Below, in pieces: positions 13,867 through 17,565 of a DNA stretch of 17,565 nt (position 1 is the first letter of the stretch; the number at the start of each line of letters is the position of its first letter). The notes under the pieces were generated by a model, which saw only the letters and a program-made list of their open reading frames with translations, was not told the DNA's origin and did no database searches. The DNA lies in contig JBFKQZ010000034.1 in the NCBI GenBank assembly GCA_041627475.1, forward strand, positions 1 through 17,565, read 5' to 3'. The position numbers and the translations under genes are program-made. This stretch comes from JBFGFG01 sp041627475. GTDB taxonomy: Bacteria; Actinomycetota; Nitriliruptoria; Nitriliruptorales; Nitriliruptoraceae.

Positions 13867-15561
13867 GTGCCGTTCCGCGTCGCTCTCGCCCAGTGCAACC
13901 CGACCGTGGGCGACGTGTCGGGCAACGCGGCGCTGGTGCTCGACGCCTGGCGTCGGGCCGCCGAGGCCGGTGCCGACCTCGTCGTGGCGACCGAGCTCGT
14001 GCTCACCGGCTACCCACCGGAGGACCTGCTGCTGAAGCGCGACTTCATCGACGCCGAGGAGCAGGCGCTGCGCGACCTCGCGGCAGCCGGGCCCGACGGG
14101 TGCGCGCTGGTCCTCGGGCACGTGGACCACGACCACCAGGCCGACCTCGCCCCAGAGGAGCAGCAGGCCCACTGGGACACGGCGGTGTCGGCACGCAACC
14201 TGCACAACGCGGCGTCGCTGCTGCGCGACGGCGACGTCGTCGCGACCTACCGCAAGCTCCGGCTGCCGAACTACGGGGTGTTCGACGAGGCCCGGTACTT
14301 CACCGCGAGGGACGAGCCGGTCGTGGTCGACGTGGCCGGGGTGCGGGTGGGCATCACGATCTGCGAGGACATGTGGGCCCACGAGGGGCCGCTGGCCGAC
14401 TCGGCCGCAGCGGGGGCACAGGTCATCGCAGTGCCGAACGCGTCGCCGTACGCCCGCCGCAAGCGCGCGACGCGGGAGTCGTGGGCCGCACGCCACGCGG
14501 CGCGGGACGGGACCTTCGTGCTCTACGTCAACCAGGTCGGTGGACAGGACGAGGTCGTGTTCGACGGCGACTCGTTCGTCGTGAGGCCGGACGGCGAGGT
14601 GGGCGCGCGCGGCGCCGTGTGCGCCGAGGACCTCGTCGTCGCCGACCTCGACCTCGACACCGGTACCTGCGCCCAGGTCAGCGAGCCGGCACCGCGCCCG
14701 GACGACCTCGGCGAGACCTGGGCGGCGCTCGTGCTCGCCACCCGCGACTACGTGCACAAGAACGGATTCCGCGACGTCTGGATCGCGCTGTCGGGCGGGA
14801 TCGACTCGGCCGCGACGGCGGCCGTGGCCGTGGACGCGCTCGGGGCCGACGCCGTCACCGGCGTGGCCCTGCCGTCGCCGCACTCGTCGGACCACTCCAT
14901 CGAGGACGCGCACGCGCTGGCCGCCAACCTCGGCATCAGCATCCACGAGCTGGCGATCGAGCCGGCCATCACCGGGCTCGAGACCGTGCTCGGCGACCTG
15001 CTGGACGACCACTTCGGGATCGCGGAGGAGAACCTCCAGTCGCGCATCCGCGGGACGGTGATGATGGCGCTGTCCAACGAACACGGCGGTCTGGTGCTGA
15101 CCACCGGCAACAAGTCGGAGTACGCCGTCGGGTACGCCACGCTGTACGGCGACATGAACGGAGCGTTCGGCCCGCTGAAGGACGTGCCGAAGACGCTGGT
15201 GTGGGAGCTGTCGCGCTGGCGCAACGACCAGCCGCGCCCGGACGGCACTGCCGGCGAGACGATTCCCGACCGGACCATCACCAAGCCACCGTCGGCCGAG
15301 CTGCGGCCGGGCCAGCTGGACCAGGACTCGCTGCCGCCCTACGAGGTGCTCGACGCCATCATCGCCGGGCTGATCGAGGAGGACCGGACCGTCGAGGACC
15401 TCGTGGCCGACGGCCACGACGAGACGATGGTCCGCGACGTCCTGCGCATGATCGACCGTGCCGAGTTCAAGCGGCGCCAGGCCGCCCCCGGCCCCAAGAT
15501 CACCGACCGCGCGTTCGGCCGGGAACGCCGCGTGCCGATCACCAACGACTGGAACCCCTGA
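13867..15561 (+). CDS. nadE: Glutamine-dependent NAD+ synthetase
   Basis: The protein has 564 aa with a GTG start; MPFRVALAQCNPTVGD is the classic nitrilase-domain N-terminus, and an AGAGG-like ribosome site lies upstream. The N-terminal glutaminase domain (about 1-270) carries the Glu43 (ATELVLTGYPPEDL), Lys130 (YRKLRLPNYGVFDE) and Cys166 (ITICEDMW) triad, which releases ammonia from glutamine. The C-terminal synthetase domain (about 275-564) has the PP-loop SGGIDS (309-314), LTTGNKSE, and YGDMNGAFGPLKDV. It adenylates deamido-NAD and adds ammonia to form NAD+, the last step of NAD synthesis. Ammonia passes through an internal tunnel in characterised homologues. The length is slightly shorter than the large mycobacterial enzyme. 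It is cytoplasmic and overlaps the next gene by one base (TGATG). Confidence 0.95.
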   Translation: MPFRVALAQCNPTVGDVSGNAALVLDAWRRAAEAGADLVVATELVLTGYPPEDLLLKRDFIDAEEQALRDLAAAGPDGCALVLGHVDHDHQADLAPEEQQAHWDTAVSARNLHNAASLLRDGDVVATYRKLRLPNYGVFDEARYFTARDEPVVVDVAGVRVGITICEDMWAHEGPLADSAAAGAQVIAVPNASPYARRKRATRESWAARHAARDGTFVLYVNQVGGQDEVVFDGDSFVVRPDGEVGARGAVCAEDLVVADLDLDTGTCAQVSEPAPRPDDLGETWAALVLATRDYVHKNGFRDVWIALSGGIDSAATAAVAVDALGADAVTGVALPSPHSSDHSIEDAHALAANLGISIHELAIEPAITGLETVLGDLLDDHFGIAEENLQSRIRGTVMMALSNEHGGLVLTTGNKSEYAVGYATLYGDMNGAFGPLKDVPKTLVWELSRWRNDQPRPDGTAGETIPDRTITKPPSAELRPGQLDQDSLPPYEVLDAIIAGLIEEDRTVEDLVADGHDETMVRDVLRMIDRAEFKRRQAAPGPKITDRAFGRERRVPITNDWNP

Positions 15562-16211
15562 TGCCCGCACTGACCCGTGACGGCGACGTCCACGTCCTGC
15601 ACCTCGGCGACGGCGAACAGCGCTTCTCGCCGGACTGGATGCTGGAGGTCCACGAGTTGCTGCGGCTCGTGCGCGAGGACCCAGCCCCGCTGGTCACGAC
15701 GGCGACGGGCAAGATCTGGTCCAACGGGCTCGACCTCGAGTGGCTGCAGGCCAACCCGACCGAGTTCCAGCCCTACCTCTCCGACGCGCAGCACCTCATG
15801 GCCGCGTTCCTCGAGCTGCCCGTGCCGACGGTGGCCGCCCTCCAGGGCCACGCGTTCGCCGCCGGGGCGATGCTGGCGCTGTGCCACGACACGCGGGTGA
15901 TGCGCGCCGACCGCGGCTGGTGGTGCCTGCCCGAGATCGACATCGACATGCCGTTCACACCGGGCATGAACGCCCTGATCACGGCGAAGCTGCCGATCGG
16001 GACCGCGTCGCGCGCGATGACGACCGGGCACCGGTTCACCGCCGACGAGGCGCTCGCGGGCGGGATCGTCGAGCACCTGGCCGGCGAGGACGAGGTGGTG
16101 CCGCGCGCCCTCGAGCTCGCGACGGGCCTGACGGGCAAGAACCCACAGATCCTGGGCCAGATCAAGGCCATGCTCTGGGCGGGGCCGCTCGGCGAGCTAC
16201 GGGGAGCCTGA
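15561..16211 (+). CDS. Enoyl-CoA hydratase/isomerase-family protein, isomerase-like
   Basis: The protein has 216 aa and an ATG whose first base is the last base of the nadE stop, so translation is probably coupled. It has the crotonase fold: IWSNGLDLEWL (52-62) supplies one oxyanion-hole strand and LQGHAFAAGAMLALCHD (94-110) the other. By motif alignment the position of hydratase Glu144 is Met104, while the second acidic residue is kept as Glu125 in LPEIDIDMPF. A single glutamate is typical of delta3-delta2-enoyl-CoA isomerases, which shift the double bond during unsaturated fatty-acid oxidation. It is shorter than typical hydratases (about 260 aa), ending after a helix. Why it is coupled to nadE is not clear. 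Confidence 0.82.
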   Translation: MPALTRDGDVHVLHLGDGEQRFSPDWMLEVHELLRLVREDPAPLVTTATGKIWSNGLDLEWLQANPTEFQPYLSDAQHLMAAFLELPVPTVAALQGHAFAAGAMLALCHDTRVMRADRGWWCLPEIDIDMPFTPGMNALITAKLPIGTASRAMTTGHRFTADEALAGGIVEHLAGEDEVVPRALELATGLTGKNPQILGQIKAMLWAGPLGELRGA

Positions 16212-16310
16212 CGGCAACGTCACCGACCTCCACGCTTCTTCCCGGCGCCGTGCCGACGTGCGTCGTCCGGGCGAGCACACGCATGTCGACGCCCGACTGG
16301 AAGCACGAGT

Positions 16311-16320
16311 GGACTAGTCC
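16311..16320. other. Short palindrome GGACTAGTCC in the doxX upstream region
   Basis: This perfect 10-bp palindrome lies 57 bases before the doxX start in the gap after the enoyl-CoA gene. It could be an operator half-turn site. At this length it can easily occur by chance. The remainder of the 165-base gap holds one clear hairpin (16326-16360) and no convincing promoter. Confidence 0.25.
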
Positions 16321-16325
16321 GGTTG

Positions 16326-16360
16326 GGGGCTGTCGGGCGCCACGGCGGCGCCCGAGCCCC
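16326..16360 (+). terminator. Long hairpin before the DoxX gene: terminator or attenuator
   Basis: The inner 8-bp stem (16334-16341 CGGGCGCC with 16347-16354) has the five-base loop ACGGC. It is extended by an outer GGGGCT/AGCCCC stem (16326-16331 with 16355-16360) after a two-base bulge. It lies 115 bases after the enoyl-CoA gene and only four bases before the AGGAG of the next gene. It could end the nadE transcript. It could also form in the leader of the DoxX mRNA and mask its ribosome site. Confidence 0.5.
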
Positions 16361-16364
16361 TGAC

Positions 16365-16369
16365 AGGAG
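16365..16369 (+). promoter_or_regulatory. Ribosome binding site of the DoxX gene
   Basis: AGGAG, seven bases before the ATG at 16377. It excludes the earlier in-frame start that lies inside the hairpin. Confidence 0.75.
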
Positions 16370-16376
16370 ACCCACG

Positions 16377-16859
16377 ATGACTCGACTCACGAACCGCCTC
16401 GCCCCCTGGGCGCCGACCGTCCTGCGCGTCACGCTCGGCGTGATCATGGCCGTCCACGGGTGGCAGAAGCTCACCGCCATGACCCCGGCCGGGTTCGGCA
16501 ACGGGATGCTCGACGGCCTCGGCGTGCCAGCACCGGTCGCCATGGCCTGGGTGGTCACCCTCGTCGAACTGGTCGGGGGCATCGCGCTCGTCCTTGGCCT
16601 CGCGTCCCGCATCGCCGCCGCCGCGAACGGGCTGGTCCTCGCGGGTGCGACGCTCCTGGTGAAGACGGACCTGGGGCTCGTGGCGGAGATGGGCTCTCCC
16701 CTGCCGGGCGCAGAGCTCGACCTCGCACTCATCGCGCTCTCCATCGGCGTCGTCGCCCTGGGGCCGGGACGCCTTGCGATCGACCGCAGCACCGGCCTCG
16801 ACGACACGGAGGTCAGCGTGGCTCACGACGTCAATGACGAGGTCCCGGTGACCGCCTGA
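16377..16859 (+). CDS. DoxX-family membrane protein
   Basis: The protein has 160 aa from an ATG with a good AGGAG. There are four hydrophobic segments, at about 14-32, 53-73, 75-96 and 113-132. The DoxX signature is RVTLGVIMAVHGWQKL in the first helix, with the WVVTLVELVGGIALVLGLASR stretch over helices 2-3 (shown here in two parts: WVVTLVELVGG, then IALVLGLASR). A short acidic tail (D/E-rich) follows in the cytoplasm. DoxX-like proteins sit in the inner membrane and are linked to redox or quinone chemistry, and in mycobacteria to superoxide detoxification. The exact role is undefined. It appears to be a single-gene unit bounded by a hairpin on each side. Confidence 0.82.
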   Translation: MTRLTNRLAPWAPTVLRVTLGVIMAVHGWQKLTAMTPAGFGNGMLDGLGVPAPVAMAWVVTLVELVGGIALVLGLASRIAAAANGLVLAGATLLVKTDLGLVAEMGSPLPGAELDLALIALSIGVVALGPGRLAIDRSTGLDDTEVSVAHDVNDEVPVTA

Positions 16860-16873
16860 GCAACCGCACGAGC

Positions 16874-16905
16874 CAGGGTCCCGGGCGTCGCCGTCCGGGG
16901 CCCTG
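16874..16905 (+). terminator. Probable terminator after the DoxX gene
   Basis: Arms 16874-16884 and 16895-16905 pair over 11 bp with one G-T wobble. Pairing can continue inward to a four-base loop. It lies 14 bases after the stop codon. It is GC-rich and without a U-tract, but its position right after the stop and before the panB promoter region favours termination. Confidence 0.6.
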
Positions 16906-16908
16906 CCG

Positions 16909-16914
16909 TACACT
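16909..16914 (+). promoter_or_regulatory. Possible -10 element of the panB promoter
   Basis: TACACT fits the actinobacterial TAnnnT pattern and sits 59 bases before the panB ATG. The -35 position would fall in the preceding hairpin loop and shows no clear match, so this is tentative. Confidence 0.3.
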
Positions 16915-16934
16915 CGTGGCAGTTGTTCTCAGCC

Positions 16935-16957
16935 GCTGGACCTCGCGAGAGGCCGGC
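16935..16957 (+). other. panB leader hairpin with GNRA tetraloop
   Basis: GCTGG (16935-16939) pairs with CCGGC (16953-16957), and CCTC (16941-16944) with GAGG (16949-16952). They are separated by one bulged A (16940) and capped by a GCGA tetraloop. The hairpin ends three bases before the AAGGAGG ribosome site (16961-16967). A GNRA-capped helix here may stabilise the mRNA or influence initiation; it is not a recognised riboswitch. Confidence 0.4.
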
Positions 16958-16960
16958 AGG

Positions 16961-16967
16961 AAGGAGG
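16961..16967 (+). promoter_or_regulatory. Ribosome binding site of panB
   Basis: AAGGAGG, five bases before the ATG at 16973. It is the strongest Shine-Dalgarno match in the window. Confidence 0.8.
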
Positions 16968-16972
16968 CGACG

Positions 16973-17565
16973 ATGTCCGTGCATGCGCGCACTCGTCCCG
17001 TCACGATCCACGACATCCAGGCGCACAAGGCCGCTGGCGAGAAGTTCGCCATGCTCACCGCCTACGACACGATCTCCGCGGCCATCGCCGAGGAGGCCGG
17101 CATCGAACTGCTGCTCGTCGGTGACTCCCTCGGGATGGTCATGCTCGGCGAGGACTCGACCGTGCCCGTCACGATCGACCAGATGCTGCACCACACGAAG
17201 GCCGTCGTCCGCGGCGTCGAGCACGCGTTCGTCGTCGGCGACCTGCCGTTCGGCAGCTACCAGGAGGGCCCGACGCAGGCCCTGCGCACGGCGACCCGCT
17301 TCCTCAAGGAGGCCGGCGCCAACGCGGTGAAGCTCGAGGGCGGCGGCCGCATGGTCGACGTCACCGCGCGGCTCGTCGAGGCCGGCATCCCCGTCATGGC
17401 CCACCTCGGCCTGACCCCGCAGAGCGTCAACGCGCTCGGTGGCTACAAGGTCCAGGGGCGCGACGAGGAGGCCGCCCAGCGGATCATCCGCGACGCCAAG
17501 GAGCTCGAGCAGGCCGGTGCGTTCTCGCTCGTGCTGGAGGCAGTGCCGAACCACATCGGTCGTGA
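16973..17565 (+). CDS. panB: 3-methyl-2-oxobutanoate hydroxymethyltransferase (PanB), 5' part
   Basis: 197 codons are visible and the gene runs off the right edge; the full protein is usually about 265-285 aa. PanB transfers a hydroxymethyl group from methylenetetrahydrofolate to alpha-ketoisovalerate, giving ketopantoate, the first committed step of pantothenate and CoA synthesis. The TIM-barrel motifs are clear: MLTAYD (27-32), LLVGDSLGMVMLG (47-59) with metal ligand Asp51, VVGDLPFGSY with Asp90, VKLEGG with Glu122, AHLGLTPQSV (143-152), and the catalytic-type Glu189 in LVLEAVP. The start is fixed by a strong ribosome site. It is cytoplasmic. The rest of the pan pathway is not in the window. 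Confidence 0.95.
   Translation, partial: MSVHARTRPVTIHDIQAHKAAGEKFAMLTAYDTISAAIAEEAGIELLLVGDSLGMVMLGEDSTVPVTIDQMLHHTKAVVRGVEHAFVVGDLPFGSYQEGPTQALRTATRFLKEAGANAVKLEGGGRMVDVTARLVEAGIPVMAHLGLTPQSVNALGGYKVQGRDEEAAQRIIRDAKELEQAGAFSLVLEAVPNHIGR

Noticed and set aside
13735..15570. 611-codon minus-strand frame opposite nadE
   Set aside because: It has no recognisable domain and mirrors the codon pattern of nadE, which has complete catalytic motifs.
1..17565. CRISPR arrays, tRNA or rRNA genes, insertion sequences, attachment sites
   Set aside because: No repeated spacer-like units, tRNA cloverleaf, rRNA sequence, transposase or flanking direct repeats were seen on either strand by reading; a program-based scan was not possible.

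Overview
The window is uniformly very GC-rich. It is densely packed, uses many GTG starts, and has many 4-bp stop/start overlaps. With a GlnA2-type glutamine synthetase, an MprAB/PhoB-type two-component pair and a 13E12/DUF222-style HNH fragment, this points to an actinobacterial chromosome. The mix of nitrilase and acidic secreted proteins would suit a deep-branching (Nitriliruptoria-like) lineage, but that placement is inference. No tRNA, rRNA, CRISPR, insertion sequence or phage gene was found, and no gap exceeds about 215 bases.

Layout. Bases 1-195 hold the 3' end of a + strand HNH endonuclease, closed by a palindromic hairpin. From about 230 to 13652 twelve genes all read on the minus strand. 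In transcription order they are: an ammonium transporter (amt); a glutamine synthetase; a CHASE-domain sensor kinase; an alpha/beta hydrolase; a DJ-1/PfpI isonitrile-hydratase-like protein; a HAD phosphatase; an OmpR-family response regulator with its HAMP sensor kinase; a secreted subtilisin-like protease; a membrane-anchored Calx-beta protein; an M15 peptidase lipoprotein; and a nitrilase. From 13867 the + strand carries glutamine-dependent NAD synthetase (nadE), an enoyl-CoA isomerase/hydratase-family protein, a DoxX-family membrane protein, and panB, which runs off the right edge.

How it may work together. Ammonium uptake (amt), ammonium or amine assimilation (glutamine synthetase) and glutamine-dependent NAD synthesis (nadE) cluster around a divergent promoter region with a GlnR-like box. 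The glutamine synthetase opens a chain of five genes joined by overlapping stop/start codons (10786-12111 down to 6992-7645), which implies one translationally coupled unit. The second block (6950 down to 227) looks like an envelope module: a two-component system, a secreted protease, a Calx-beta surface protein and an M15 lipoprotein peptidase, with a nitrilase at the end.

The most interesting points are the glutamine synthetase/orphan-kinase operon, unusual residues in the substrate loop of that synthetase, the GlnR-like site, and the compact envelope cassette. None is proven to be a new system from sequence alone.
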